NCBI GenBank assembly: GCA_016841425.1
Contig: JAENZE010000006.1
Location: forward strand, 156,207 to 220,206
Source of the DNA: Syntrophomonas sp.
GTDB taxonomy: Bacteria > Bacillota > Syntrophomonadia > Syntrophomonadales > Syntrophomonadaceae
Length of the DNA: 64,000 nt
Reading direction: 5' to 3'
The notes under the pieces were generated by a model that did no database searches, was not told the DNA's origin, and saw nothing but the letters and a program-made list of their open reading frames with translations. Positions 1 through 8,133 of the stretch are shown in pieces (the stretch's first letter is position 1; the number at the start of each line of letters is the position of its first letter). The position numbers were made by a program, and so were the translations under genes.

Positions 1-1245
1 TGCGGTTATGGACTGCATTACTGATTTGGTAGGGACTACCGCTACTTTTTTGTCACTCAGACTATCCACCTGCTGGGCAGCCATAATGATATTGCTGTTA
101 TTGGGGAATATTATTACTGTTTCAGCATTCACTTTTTCACTGGCACTCAGAAGATCTTCGGTACTGGGGTTCATAGTCTGCCCGCCCTCGACCACTTCAT
201 CTACACCCAGGCTCTTTAATATCTCTATAACCCCATCTCCAGATGCTACAGCCACTAATCCAATTTTTTTGGCCGGATTCAAATTAGGCTGCTTATTCTC
301 TTCCATATTCAGACGATGTTCATGTATCTCTTCCAGCATATTATTAATTTTAATATCGCTTAACTGTCCCCACTGCAGGCAGGATTCCAGGACCTTACCT
401 GGATGGTTGACATGAATATGCACTTTGACCAGATCATCCCCGCCTACTACCAGCATAGAATCACCGAGCGGAGCCAGATGCTGTTTTATTTCCTCGGGAT
501 CCAGACCTTCCCCTTTTATCAACAGCTCTGTACAATACTGATATTCCAGTTGTTCCTGCAGTCCAGGGATTTCACCTGCTGCCTCTGGCAACATACCATA
601 GCGGTAGGTCTCCAGGGGGATTTCTTTTTCAAAAGCAAACCCTTCCATAAAGCCTTCCAGGAAATACAGCAGACCCTGCCCACCTGAATCTACCACCCCT
701 GCCTCTTTCAAGACTGGCAGCATATCCGGGGTTTTCTTTAGAGTAATCAGGCCTGCATTGATTCCTGCCAAAAGCATAGCTATTACATCTTTACTGCGAG
801 CGGCTTCGTTTTCACAAGCCCGGGCTACCTCCCTGATAACAGTAAGGATAGTGCCTTCCACCGGTTTCATAACCGCTTCATAGGCAGTATCTGATCCTGT
901 TTTAAAGGCCCGGGCCAGATCCATAGAACTGGCCTTTTCTTTTCCTTCTAATTCCCGTGCGATCCCCCTAAATATCTGGGACAGAATAACCCCTGAATTT
1001 CCCCGGGCACCCATAAGTGCTCCCCGGGATATGGCTTTAGCTACCTTCCCCAAAGGCTGCTCTTGATTCTTTTCGCCCTCTTTTACTGCTGACATCAGAG
1101 TAAGATACATATTGGTCCCAGTATCTCCGTCCGGCACCGGGAAAACGTTTAGCAGGTCGACTCTATCTTTATTGTGCTCCAGTTTAATGCAGCCCGCTTT
1201 TATACTTCTTACCAGATCAATTCCTTCAACAAACTCGAGACTCAA
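1..1245 (-). CDS. fakA: FakA/YloV-type fatty acid kinase, DAK domain protein (partial at window edge)
   Basis: The minus-strand frame is open from a TTG at 1245 to the window edge, giving about 415 visible residues. Full-length family members are about 550 residues, so the C-terminus is cut off. The N-terminus carries the DhaL/DAK2 signature NVFPVPDGDTGTNM (about residues 32-45), which holds the Mg-ADP-binding aspartates, followed by GARGNSGVILSQ. FakA is the ATP-binding subunit that phosphorylates FakB-bound fatty acids for phospholipid synthesis. The TTG start sits behind a GGGGAGG ribosome site and follows the Asp23 gene by 15 bases, the usual asp23-fakA pairing in Bacillota. The family call is firm; exogenous fatty acid use is inferred. 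Confidence 0.93.
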   Translation of the reverse strand, partial: MSLEFVEGIDLVRSIKAGCIKLEHNKDRVDLLNVFPVPDGDTGTNMYLTLMSAVKEGEKNQEQPLGKVAKAISRGALMGARGNSGVILSQIFRGIARELEGKEKASSMDLARAFKTGSDTAYEAVMKPVEGTILTVIREVARACENEAARSKDVIAMLLAGINAGLITLKKTPDMLPVLKEAGVVDSGGQGLLYFLEGFMEGFAFEKEIPLETYRYGMLPEAAGEIPGLQEQLEYQYCTELLIKGEGLDPEEIKQHLAPLGDSMLVVGGDDLVKVHIHVNHPGKVLESCLQWGQLSDIKINNMLEEIHEHRLNMEENKQPNLNPAKKIGLVAVASGDGVIEILKSLGVDEVVEGGQTMNPSTEDLLSASEKVNAETVIIFPNNSNIIMAAQQVDSLSDKKVAVVPTKSVMQSITA

Positions 1246-1260
1246 CTTGTTTATCCTCCC

Positions 1261-1623
1261 CTATTTTTCTGTAAGAACCTTGACGCCTCTTACGTTTACA
1301 TTCACAGCGGCAACGGGTATCCCCGCATTTTTTTCCAGTTCGTACCTTACTTTTTGCATAACATTGTGGCCTACTTCCTTTATCTTGATACCATAGCCAA
1401 CTATAACATGCAAGTCGACTTCTAGTCCATCTTCACTTGTTTTAACGGTAACGCCCTTACGGACCGATTCTCTCCCCAAAATACTCGTCAGCCCGGACTG
1501 TAGATCCTGAGCTACCATACCTACCAGGCCATAACAATCAATAGCAGCTAAACCCGCTATAGTCTGAACTACTTCGATAGCGACTTTCACTGCACCAATG
1601 TCATTTGTCTTAATGGTATACAT
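1261..1623 (-). CDS. Asp23/Gls24 family envelope stress protein (YloU-like)
   Basis: A 120-residue protein of the Asp23/Gls24 family (alkaline shock protein 23, YloU in Bacillus). It shows the family layout: an N-terminal strand segment, a central VGMVAQ region and a C-terminal amphipathic part ending in VNVRGVKVL. An AGGAGG site precedes the ATG by the normal distance. It is the first gene of an operon with fakA downstream and is divergent from rpmB, an arrangement conserved in many Firmicutes. Asp23 proteins are membrane-associated and linked to envelope homeostasis. The exact role here is unknown. Confidence 0.9.
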   Translation of the reverse strand: MYTIKTNDIGAVKVAIEVVQTIAGLAAIDCYGLVGMVAQDLQSGLTSILGRESVRKGVTVKTSEDGLEVDLHVIVGYGIKIKEVGHNVMQKVRYELEKNAGIPVAAVNVNVRGVKVLTEK

Positions 1624-1745
1624 AAAAATACCTCCTATCTGTTAATTCATAATTCTACAACAGAATATTTATTCCTTTTTCTTGCCCTTTATCGTTGGTT
1701 TTGATAAAATATGTAAGTGCACTTGAAAGAGAGGGGGCAAGAAAC

Positions 1746-1934
1746 GTGGCTAAATGTGAAATTTGCGGGAAAGGCATCGGTTTTGGTAAAAAATACAGCC
1801 ACTCCCATATAAGAACCAACCGGCAATGGAAACCAAACATTCAACGAGTTAAAGCTATAGTTGATGGAACTCCAAAAAGAGTTTATGTATGTACCCGCTG
1901 CCTGCGTTCAGGAAAAGTTCAAAGAGCAATATAA
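1746..1934 (+). CDS. rpmB: 50S ribosomal protein L28
   Basis: A 62-residue L28 protein that binds 23S rRNA in the large subunit. The start is the GTG at 1746, directly behind a GAGAGGGGG ribosome site; an upstream in-frame start at 1695 would add a tail not found in L28. Four cysteines form the zinc-ribbon C+ version: a CEICGKG pair near the N-terminus and a CTRC pair near the C-terminus. The gene is divergent from asp23 and ends at a strong terminator that overlaps the end of hslO. Confidence 0.96.
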   Translation: MAKCEICGKGIGFGKKYSHSHIRTNRQWKPNIQRVKAIVDGTPKRVYVCTRCLRSGKVQRAI

Positions 1935-1943
1935 TAAACTGAG

Positions 1944-1978
1944 CCTGGGATATTTTATATCCTGGGTTTTTTGTTTTT
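1944..1978 (+). terminator. Rho-independent terminator of rpmB
   Basis: A 10-bp stem (1944-1953 with 1957-1966, two G-U pairs) and a 3-base loop are followed by a run of T residues broken by one G. It begins ten bases after the rpmB stop and lies over the last codons of the convergent hslO gene. Confidence 0.88.
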
Positions 1979-2848
1979 TATAACCTCTATTTCATCCCTG
2001 CTGAAAGTGTATGCCTGGTTACAGAAGTTGCAGGTAACTTCCAACCTTCCAGTTTCTTCACAAATATCAGCTATTTCTTCATCTGATAAACCTGATAAGA
2101 TCACCCCCAGCCTTTCGCTGCTGCACTTGCAATTAAAGGCTAGTTCCCTTTCTTCGACCTGGTGGTAGGGTACACCATTCATAACCCTGTCTAACAATTC
2201 TTCCAGAGATTCACTATTATGGATAGCTTCGCTTATCGGCCCCATGTTTTTCACATTGTTTTCCATTGTTTCCAGAATATCATCCCGGGCTCCTGGCATA
2301 GCCTGTATAATTAAGCCACCAGCTGATTTTATGCTCAAATCCCTATCTACCAGAACTCCCAGTGAAACCAGAGAAGGTATCTGTTCTGACTGAATATAAT
2401 ACTGGGCTAAATCTTCTGCTATTTCCCCACTGATCAGATTAACCCGGCCTGTGAAAGGCTGCCTGAGCCCCAGATCAGTAATGATTTCCAGATATCCGTT
2501 TTTCCCTACCAGGCCTCCCACATCTAACTTACCCGGGGCTTGCGGAGGCAGATCTGCTTGAGGGGCTGATATTAAAGCCCTTCCCTTGCCAGTAGAGTCA
2601 ACCGTAGCAACGATAGACCCTGCTGGCCCATCTCCATTAACTCTTAAAGTAAGCGCATCTTCTTCTCCCTTGAGGTCGCTGCCCATCATAAGAGCAGCAG
2701 TCAAGACCCGGCCCAATGCAGCAGAAGCAGTTGCCGAAGTATGGTGCCTGCGGTGCGCCTCTTCCACCAATCCGGTAGTACTGGCCAGGATGATCCGGAC
2801 CTGTTTATCATTATCAACTGCTTTTATCAAATAGTCTGATTTAATCAC
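1955..2848 (-). CDS. hslO: Redox-regulated chaperone Hsp33
   Basis: A 297-residue Hsp33 homologue. The C-terminal zinc-binding redox switch is intact: CKC near residue 240 and CNFC near residue 273 give the four cysteines that release zinc and form disulfides on oxidation. The N-terminal part contains the family's glycine-rich segments (GDGPAGSIVA, VGGLVGKNGYLEI). Hsp33 is a cytosolic holdase that binds unfolding proteins under oxidative stress. In an anaerobe this points to occasional oxygen exposure. It is transcribed alone, convergent with rpmB. Confidence 0.95.
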   Translation of the reverse strand: MIKSDYLIKAVDNDKQVRIILASTTGLVEEAHRRHHTSATASAALGRVLTAALMMGSDLKGEEDALTLRVNGDGPAGSIVATVDSTGKGRALISAPQADLPPQAPGKLDVGGLVGKNGYLEIITDLGLRQPFTGRVNLISGEIAEDLAQYYIQSEQIPSLVSLGVLVDRDLSIKSAGGLIIQAMPGARDDILETMENNVKNMGPISEAIHNSESLEELLDRVMNGVPYHQVEERELAFNCKCSSERLGVILSGLSDEEIADICEETGRLEVTCNFCNQAYTFSRDEIEVIKNKKPRI

Positions 2849-3064
2849 ATCAACAATCCCTTATCCATAGTACTTTATTAGTAATTATAACCACAATTAG
2901 ACTATTTTTAAAATTATTTAAGAAAAAGTTTGAAACAAGCATATTGTAACCGAGGTTAAATCCTAAAAATGTATACCCTATTTTAATTTAAGTTAAAATA
3001 TAGTACCTTTAAATCAGGCATTATATTTATCACCATTCACTAACAAACTATGGAGGAAAGATTC

Positions 3065-3595
3065 ATGGCAATATACGAATTTGAAGGCAATCGCCCTGAG
3101 ATCAGCGTTTCTGCCTACATCCACCCCACCGCTTCGATCATTGGAAATGTGCTGATCGGAGATCAGTGTTTTATCGGACCGGGAGCCGTGATCCGAGCAG
3201 ATTATGGTAAAGTCTGTTTGGGTTCAGGTTGTGCAATTGAAGATAATTGTATAATTCATTCCGAACCTGGCAGCATCGTAATAATGGAAAACGACATTAT
3301 TGTTGGACATGGAGCTATAGTTCATGGTCCCTGTCTAATTAAGAGCAATGTGATAATTGGTATGGGCTCTATCATATCTACGGGCTGTGAGATTGGCTCG
3401 TATGGCTTCCTGGCCGCAGGCAGTATTCTTCTGCCGGGACAACATATCCCCGAGAGAACCATGGCAGCAGGCAACCCGGCTTTACCCAAGAAGCCTCTGG
3501 ATGAAAAATTATTATATTACAGCGAAAAGGCTCCCGCCTTGTACCGTGAGCTTTCCGGACGTTATTTAAAAGGTCTGAAACTGATCAGCCCTTAA
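3065..3595 (+). CDS. Gamma-carbonic anhydrase-like hexapeptide-repeat protein
   Basis: A 176-residue left-handed beta-helix protein of the gamma-carbonic anhydrase / YrdA / PaaY group. Hexapeptide repeats run through most of the length, starting at IHPTASIIGNVLIGD. Histidines in CIIHSEPG and GHGAIVHG fit the zinc ligands of the trimer interface. I chose the ATG at 3065 because GGAGG at 3052-3056 precedes it; the upstream ATG at 3050 overlaps that site. It stands alone between hslO and coaD. Many members lack proven carbonic anhydrase activity, so the substrate is uncertain. Confidence 0.87.
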   Translation: MAIYEFEGNRPEISVSAYIHPTASIIGNVLIGDQCFIGPGAVIRADYGKVCLGSGCAIEDNCIIHSEPGSIVIMENDIIVGHGAIVHGPCLIKSNVIIGMGSIISTGCEIGSYGFLAAGSILLPGQHIPERTMAAGNPALPKKPLDEKLLYYSEKAPALYRELSGRYLKGLKLISP

Positions 3596-4040
3596 CATAT
3601 ACGGGCTTGGAATATACTTGTATCCCGCGCCATCTGAATTTTATCTTCTCCCCGGGTTTCGGCATCTCTTCCTGGCAAATAAGCCAGACCAACTGCTCTA
3701 GCAGGATATGTATGTATATCTGCTGGTCAGGAAGTTGGCCATCAAGGAAAAACAGGATGGATTTATGCTTCGATGCTCATCAAACACTAAACTGGAGTAG
3801 AAAAATGCTTAAGATCACTATTTAATTTACCCCTGAAAGGGGTATTTTTTCATCCATAACTAGAACGATTAGCATAAGCAGAGCATTCTTTTTTGATAAT
3901 TTATGAAAAATGTTATTATTACTCGAAAATAAAGATTTTTTATGCCTAAACAAAAAGAAAAATATTGTATCAGGCAGGGAAATATAATCAGAAGGTAGAA
4001 ATTCTTACTTTGTGATTGTGGGATTAAAGGGGGTATCAAA
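3596..4040. other. Intergenic stretch upstream of coaD
   Basis: About 445 bases with no gene I can support. A 72-codon open frame at 3607-3825 has no ribosome site and no recognisable protein features. The part from about 3880 to 4020 is A+T-rich and probably holds the coaD promoter. The only clear element is the terminator-like hairpin at 3828-3850. Confidence 0.6.
3828..3850 (+). terminator. Terminator-like hairpin upstream of coaD
   Basis: A 6-bp stem (TACCCC 3828-3833 with GGGGTA 3839-3844), a 5-base loop and a run of six T residues. It would end transcription from the hexapeptide-repeat gene about 230 bases upstream. Confidence 0.65.
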
Positions 4041-4529
4041 TTGCGTGTTGCAGTTTACCCGGGCAGCTTCGATCCAATTACCAACGGCCATATAGATGTT
4101 CTGGAAAGAAGCAGTAAAATATTCGACCGGATTATTATTGCAGTTGTTCACAATGTTACTAAAAAGGCCATGTTCACATTGGATGAACGAGTGGACATGA
4201 TAAGGCAGAGCGCAGCTCATATACCCAATATGGAGATCGGTTGCTTCAGCGGTTTGCTGGCTAATTACCTAATTGAAAAACAGGCCTGTGCTATTATACG
4301 AGGTCTTAGAACGGTTACCGACTTCGAGTATGAAATGCATATGGCGATGATGAACCGGGAAATAATACCGGATATTGATACGATTTTCATAACATCTGAT
4401 AAAGATTATTTGTTTATTAGCTCCAGCGGAGTGAAGGAAGCGGCCATGGTAGGCGGTAACGTTGAAAGCATGGTACCCCAAGCAGTTAACCTGGCGCTTA
4501 AGCAAAAATTCCAGGCCGTCCAGTCTTGA
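4041..4529 (+). CDS. coaD: Phosphopantetheine adenylyltransferase
   Basis: A 162-residue CoaD, which transfers AMP from ATP to 4'-phosphopantetheine in the penultimate step of coenzyme A synthesis. The nucleotidyltransferase T/HxGH-type motif is present as TNGH near residue 15 within YPGSFDPITNGH, and the C-terminal ISSSGVKEA matches the family's ISSS motif. The start is TTG at 4041 with AAAGGGGG upstream; length and N-terminus (MRVAVYPGSFDP) match the family exactly. It is monocistronic, followed by a long hairpin and a convergent gene. Confidence 0.96.
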   Translation: MRVAVYPGSFDPITNGHIDVLERSSKIFDRIIIAVVHNVTKKAMFTLDERVDMIRQSAAHIPNMEIGCFSGLLANYLIEKQACAIIRGLRTVTDFEYEMHMAMMNREIIPDIDTIFITSDKDYLFISSSGVKEAAMVGGNVESMVPQAVNLALKQKFQAVQS

Positions 4530-4569
4530 TCTGCCATGTGCTATCCACGTACGGGTAAATATTGAAATT

Positions 4570-4612
4570 ATCAAGGCAGGTATCCTTGTGATTGATACCT
4601 GCCTTGATTTGA
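4570..4612. terminator. Bidirectional hairpin between convergent genes
   Basis: A perfect 15-bp inverted repeat (4570-4584 with 4594-4608) around a 9-base loop, lying between coaD and the convergent secreted-protein gene. The T-tract is short and broken on both sides, so termination strength is uncertain. Confidence 0.65.
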
Positions 4613-4652
4613 TAGTCTTAATCCTGAAATATACTTTATATCGTGTGTAAAA

Positions 4653-5405
4653 TCAAGCATCCTGTTCTAATAATCGGATGGAATCGCTATCGTTACTACC
4701 ACCGCTGCCACCTGAGGAACTGCCATCTGTTCCTGCATCCGGCACAGTATTCCCAGAATTATTGCTGTTGCTGCCCGGGGAACTGTTATTCGTTCCTGCA
4801 TCCGGGATAGTATTGCCGGTGTTATTGCTGTTGCTGCCCGGGGAAACGTTATTCGTTCCTGCATCCGGAGTAGTATTGCCAGAATTGTTACTGTTGCTGC
4901 CCGAGGAATTGCTATTAATTATTACATATGGTACAGAATTTACGCTGTTGCTGAGGTTGGGACTGCTATCAATTCCTACATCATTAGTCCATCGCCAGTA
5001 CCAGCGTCCCTGGAACCAGTAGCCATCAACTCCATCTATAGTATCTTCCCGATAACCGCCATCTCCCGTATCTAACGATGGATCATAAGTGGGATCCACA
5101 TATCTGCTGGAAGAAAAATTTCCATTGGTTTTATTGCTGCTTCCACCACCAAAGATACTATCAAAAAAGTTACTGATTCTGTTTATCCACTGTTTGATCA
5201 TATCAAATATAATCTGATTCTTGATATCCTGCAAAATATCGTCCAGCAGACCTCCAAAGATATAGGCAGCCGAACCGCTGGCTGAAATAGTTACATCAAA
5301 GCTGCTGTCTTCACCAGTTTCCCCGGTCGTCCATGCCAATACGCTCATAGGGGTCAGAAGCAGTATAAGCAAGGCTAATAGAATAGCAATATATTTAGCA
5401 GACAT
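4653..5405 (-). CDS. Secreted low-complexity repeat protein, unknown function
   Basis: 250 residues. An N-terminal signal peptide (hydrophobic core about residues 5-25, ending near VLAWTTG) directs export. The middle carries an aromatic patch, YWFQGRWYWRW, near residues 128-138. The C-terminal third is built of three 21-residue repeats rich in Ser, Asn, Gly and Thr, each containing PDAGT, then a Gly/Ser tail. The start ATG follows a GGGGGGAATT ribosome site. No family is recognised. The composition suggests a flexible surface-exposed linker or stalk. It is convergent with coaD. Confidence 0.7.
   Translation of the reverse strand: MSAKYIAILLALLILLLTPMSVLAWTTGETGEDSSFDVTISASGSAAYIFGGLLDDILQDIKNQIIFDMIKQWINRISNFFDSIFGGGSSNKTNGNFSSSRYVDPTYDPSLDTGDGGYREDTIDGVDGYWFQGRWYWRWTNDVGIDSSPNLSNSVNSVPYVIINSNSSGSNSNNSGNTTPDAGTNNVSPGSNSNNTGNTIPDAGTNNSSPGSNSNNSGNTVPDAGTDGSSSGGSGGSNDSDSIRLLEQDA
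4719..4911 (-). repeat. Three 63-bp in-frame tandem repeats
   Basis: Three copies of a 63-base unit encode the 21-residue Ser/Asn-rich repeat of the secreted protein. The segment CCTGCATCCGG on the plus strand recurs near 4731, 4794 and 4857, 63 bases apart. Copies differ by scattered substitutions, so the array is not freshly duplicated. Confidence 0.85.
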
Positions 5406-5591
5406 AATTCCCCCCTATGCAAAAATCCATAATCATCACCTTCAAGAAAATTATAACATAAGCTTTTCTACGTTATAATATATACATTCTTAAAAAAAAG
5501 GTTTAGTTCATTTTATGGCCAGGAAAAGTTTATGATCTAAATTTTATATGATCACTGAATATAAAAATTGGATGCCAAGGAGTGTAGAAAC

Positions 5592-6107
5592 ATGTTCCTC
5601 TTTGCGGATAATGCAATTTTAGATGCTTCTCAACTAAAAGATATGGTAAAGGCGAGAGCTCTCATCAGCAAACTGTTGTGTGCCCATTATCTGGAGATAC
5701 ATAATCCTTTTGCCATTCACATCTATGATAAGGGTATTAGACCTTACTGCCCTGGAGTAAATAAGAATGATGTTGAAGACTCTACCTTGAACAGCTGGTT
5801 TATTCACAGGTTGACAGCAGATATATATCGATTGAGTATAGCATCAAAAGAGCAGTTTGAAAGATATTTGGACCTGATTGATCGCAAATCCTCCCAGGCG
5901 CTTTTAGAGCTGGGAAGTATTGCAGTTAAATACGACCTGTACCCGACTGATTATAATGAAAACGGGTCAAAAATTATTGCTGATCCTGCTGAAAGAGAGC
6001 ATTTTGAAAAATGTTTCTTAAATGAAGCAGTCTTAAATTCAGCCTTTGAAGTGCTGGCTTATATCTATTTTAGAATTCATGGACAACTGTATGCAGTAAA
6101 GACCTAG
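5592..6107 (+). CDS. Hypothetical protein upstream of the end-joining genes
   Basis: 171 residues and no family I recognise. The ATG at 5592 is preceded by AAGGAG at 5577-5582; the frame also opens at a TTG at 5568, but that has no ribosome site. The protein is mixed charged/aromatic, probably cytosolic and mostly helical, with a helical C-terminus ending AYIYFRIHGQLYAVKT. It lies 209 bases upstream of ku on the same strand. A second reading frame continues with protein-like composition past the stop (see findings), so the C-terminus may have been altered by a frameshift. Confidence 0.65.
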   Translation: MFLFADNAILDASQLKDMVKARALISKLLCAHYLEIHNPFAIHIYDKGIRPYCPGVNKNDVEDSTLNSWFIHRLTADIYRLSIASKEQFERYLDLIDRKSSQALLELGSIAVKYDLYPTDYNENGSKIIADPAEREHFEKCFLNEAVLNSAFEVLAYIYFRIHGQLYAVKT

Positions 6108-6316
6108 AGGCAGCCAAAGAGCTTAATTTCACAGTACTTGATTATATGGCTGTGGCTACACTCCCCAGAGCTTAACAACTTTTGCATGTCCAGCCTCTTC
6201 CAGGCGCACTTCTTTATTAGCCACAACAATCTTGGGTTTGGGCTCAGAAACCTTCAGGAATAAAAGATTGCTCAATCAGAAAAGCTAAAAATAAAAGTTT
6301 TGAGAGGAAGATTATT

Positions 6317-7144
6317 TTGAAGACTCTTTGGAAGGGCGCGGTCAGCTTTGGCCTGGTCAACATCCCGGTAAAAATGTATGTTGCCACTGAGCGAAAGGAT
6401 TTAAAATTTAACTATCTGCATAAAGATTGTATGTCCCCGGTTAAATACCGAAAATACTGTCCTAACTGTGAGCGGGAACTATCCAGTGAAGAGATAGTAA
6501 AGGGCTATGAGTACCAGAAAGACCAGTATGTAATAATAAACGATGAGGATATGGAACGAATACCCCTGGAAAATACTAAAACTATAGACATACTCGATTT
6601 CGTCGATCTAACTCAGCTGGATCCCATTTATTTTGATAAAACTTATTATCTGGAAGCTTCCCAGGGGGGTGAAAAAGCCTACACCCTATTGATACAAGCC
6701 ATGGAACAAACCGGTAAAGTAGCGGTAGCAAAGGTATTGATACGTACCAAGCAGACCCTGGCCGCCCTGCGGATTAAAGAAAAGGTGCTGGTAATGGAAA
6801 CTATCTTTTACCCCGATGAAATCCGCTCCCCGGCATCGCTTAATCCGGGAATTGATGCAGTCAAGCTTCATGATAATGAGATTAAAATGGCTGTTAACCT
6901 GATTCAAAACCTGTCTACCGATTTTGATCCCTCCAAATATCAAGATGAGTACCGTCAGGCTTTGTGGGAAATGATTGAAGCTAAAGTTGCCGGCAAGGAG
7001 ATTGTATCATCGCCAGTATCGGATGTAAAGGGAAATGTAGTAGATCTTATGGAAGCTTTAAAGGCGAGTGTGGAGCTCTCAGAGAGCAAAAGAAAATCCA
7101 GCGGAGATAAAAAGCCGGGCCGTCGCAAAAAAACCGGTACCTAA
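6317..7144 (+). CDS. ku: Ku protein, DNA end-binding for non-homologous end joining
   Basis: A 275-residue bacterial Ku. The N-terminal signature WKGAVSFGLVNIPVKMY and the Ku core are present, followed by a short Lys/Arg-rich C-terminal tail (KRKSSGDKKPGRRKKT) of the kind that contacts DNA and LigD. Ku homodimers ring broken DNA ends and recruit LigD. The start is TTG at 6317 after AGAGGAAG. It is the first of three consecutive genes for end joining, 10 bases before the ligase gene. In spore formers this system repairs breaks during germination. Confidence 0.95.
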   Translation: MKTLWKGAVSFGLVNIPVKMYVATERKDLKFNYLHKDCMSPVKYRKYCPNCERELSSEEIVKGYEYQKDQYVIINDEDMERIPLENTKTIDILDFVDLTQLDPIYFDKTYYLEASQGGEKAYTLLIQAMEQTGKVAVAKVLIRTKQTLAALRIKEKVLVMETIFYPDEIRSPASLNPGIDAVKLHDNEIKMAVNLIQNLSTDFDPSKYQDEYRQALWEMIEAKVAGKEIVSSPVSDVKGNVVDLMEALKASVELSESKRKSSGDKKPGRRKKTGT

Positions 7145-7154
7145 ACAGAAATAA

Positions 7155-8087
7155 ATGTATAGCATACTGAAGCCAATGGAACCAATTTCACATAGTGACA
7201 TTCCAATAAGCAGTGAGTATTTGTACCAGGTCAAATGGGATGGAGTGCGGATGCTGTCCTACATTGAAGATAATAAGGTGCGTTTGATCAACAAACGTCT
7301 GAATCCCAGAACCATCCAATATCCGGAACTACAACTTCTTCCGCAGCTTTTATCCGGTCATAACGCCGTTCTAGATGGAGAAATAATAGTATTAAAGGAT
7401 GGCCGACCTAGTTTTCCGTCCGTAATACGCCGGGATCAGTGCTCTTCCAGCAAGTCTATTTCGTATTGGAGCCAGTATTTACCCATCACCTATATGCTAT
7501 TCGACATAGTGTTCCTGGATGATCTCAATCTTACCGCGCTGCCGTTTTCAGAAAGATACGACCTTCTGACGCAAATCCTTGATTTCAGTTCGCCTCATCT
7601 GCACCTGGTAGAAAATTTCAGTGAGGGAAGGAGCCTCTTCGAAGCAGTAAAAACCAATGAAATGGAAGGAATAGTTGCAAAAAGAAAATCCAGCCTGTAC
7701 CTCCCGGGCAAACATCATCGAGAGTGGCTAAAAATCAAATATCGACGCAGTTTAAACTGTGTCATTGCCGGTTATACTATGCGGAGTAATCAGGTAAATT
7801 CTTTATTGCTGGGTCTTTTCCAGGATGAGCAGTTGATTTACGTGGGCAGAGCCGGCAGCGGCCTTAGTGAATCGGATAGACAAATCTTATCCAAGCGGCT
7901 GCCCTCCCTGGCTGTACCCGAGTCAATGTTTGTCCGTTCTTCATCGGTTGGCATACCGACCGCCATATTTACCAGACCTTTATTAACGGTTCGGGTGGAA
8001 TTTGCCGAGTGGACCGAGCATATGCAGCTCAGATCTCCTGTTATCAAGGAATTCCTAACTATCAATCCTCAACAATGTACGATATGA
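7155..8087 (+). CDS. ligD: ATP-dependent DNA ligase, stand-alone LigD ligase domain
   Basis: A 310-residue ATP-dependent ligase of the LigD type. The adenylation motif KWDGVR holds the AMP-accepting lysine near residue 28; EGIVAKRKSS and WLKIKY match motifs IV and V, and an OB-fold domain follows. It seals double-strand breaks presented by Ku. Most bacterial LigD proteins fuse ligase and polymerase; here the ligase ends at 8087 and the polymerase is a separate gene. The ATG at 7155 has only a weak ribosome site, so translation may be coupled to ku. Confidence 0.93.
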   Translation: MYSILKPMEPISHSDIPISSEYLYQVKWDGVRMLSYIEDNKVRLINKRLNPRTIQYPELQLLPQLLSGHNAVLDGEIIVLKDGRPSFPSVIRRDQCSSSKSISYWSQYLPITYMLFDIVFLDDLNLTALPFSERYDLLTQILDFSSPHLHLVENFSEGRSLFEAVKTNEMEGIVAKRKSSLYLPGKHHREWLKIKYRRSLNCVIAGYTMRSNQVNSLLLGLFQDEQLIYVGRAGSGLSESDRQILSKRLPSLAVPESMFVRSSSVGIPTAIFTRPLLTVRVEFAEWTEHMQLRSPVIKEFLTINPQQCTI

Positions 8088-8133
8088 ATAGCTGTACTGC
8101 TTACTAGAATAAAACAGAGGAGATGGAAGCAGA

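Noticed and set aside
3607..3825. 72-codon plus-strand frame after the hexapeptide-repeat gene
   Set aside because: No ribosome site, odd composition (many Ser/Cys/Trp) and no family resemblance.
4670..5022. Long plus-strand frame rich in Leu/Pro opposite the secreted repeat protein
   Set aside because: It is a shadow of the repeat array; the minus frame has a signal peptide and a ribosome site.
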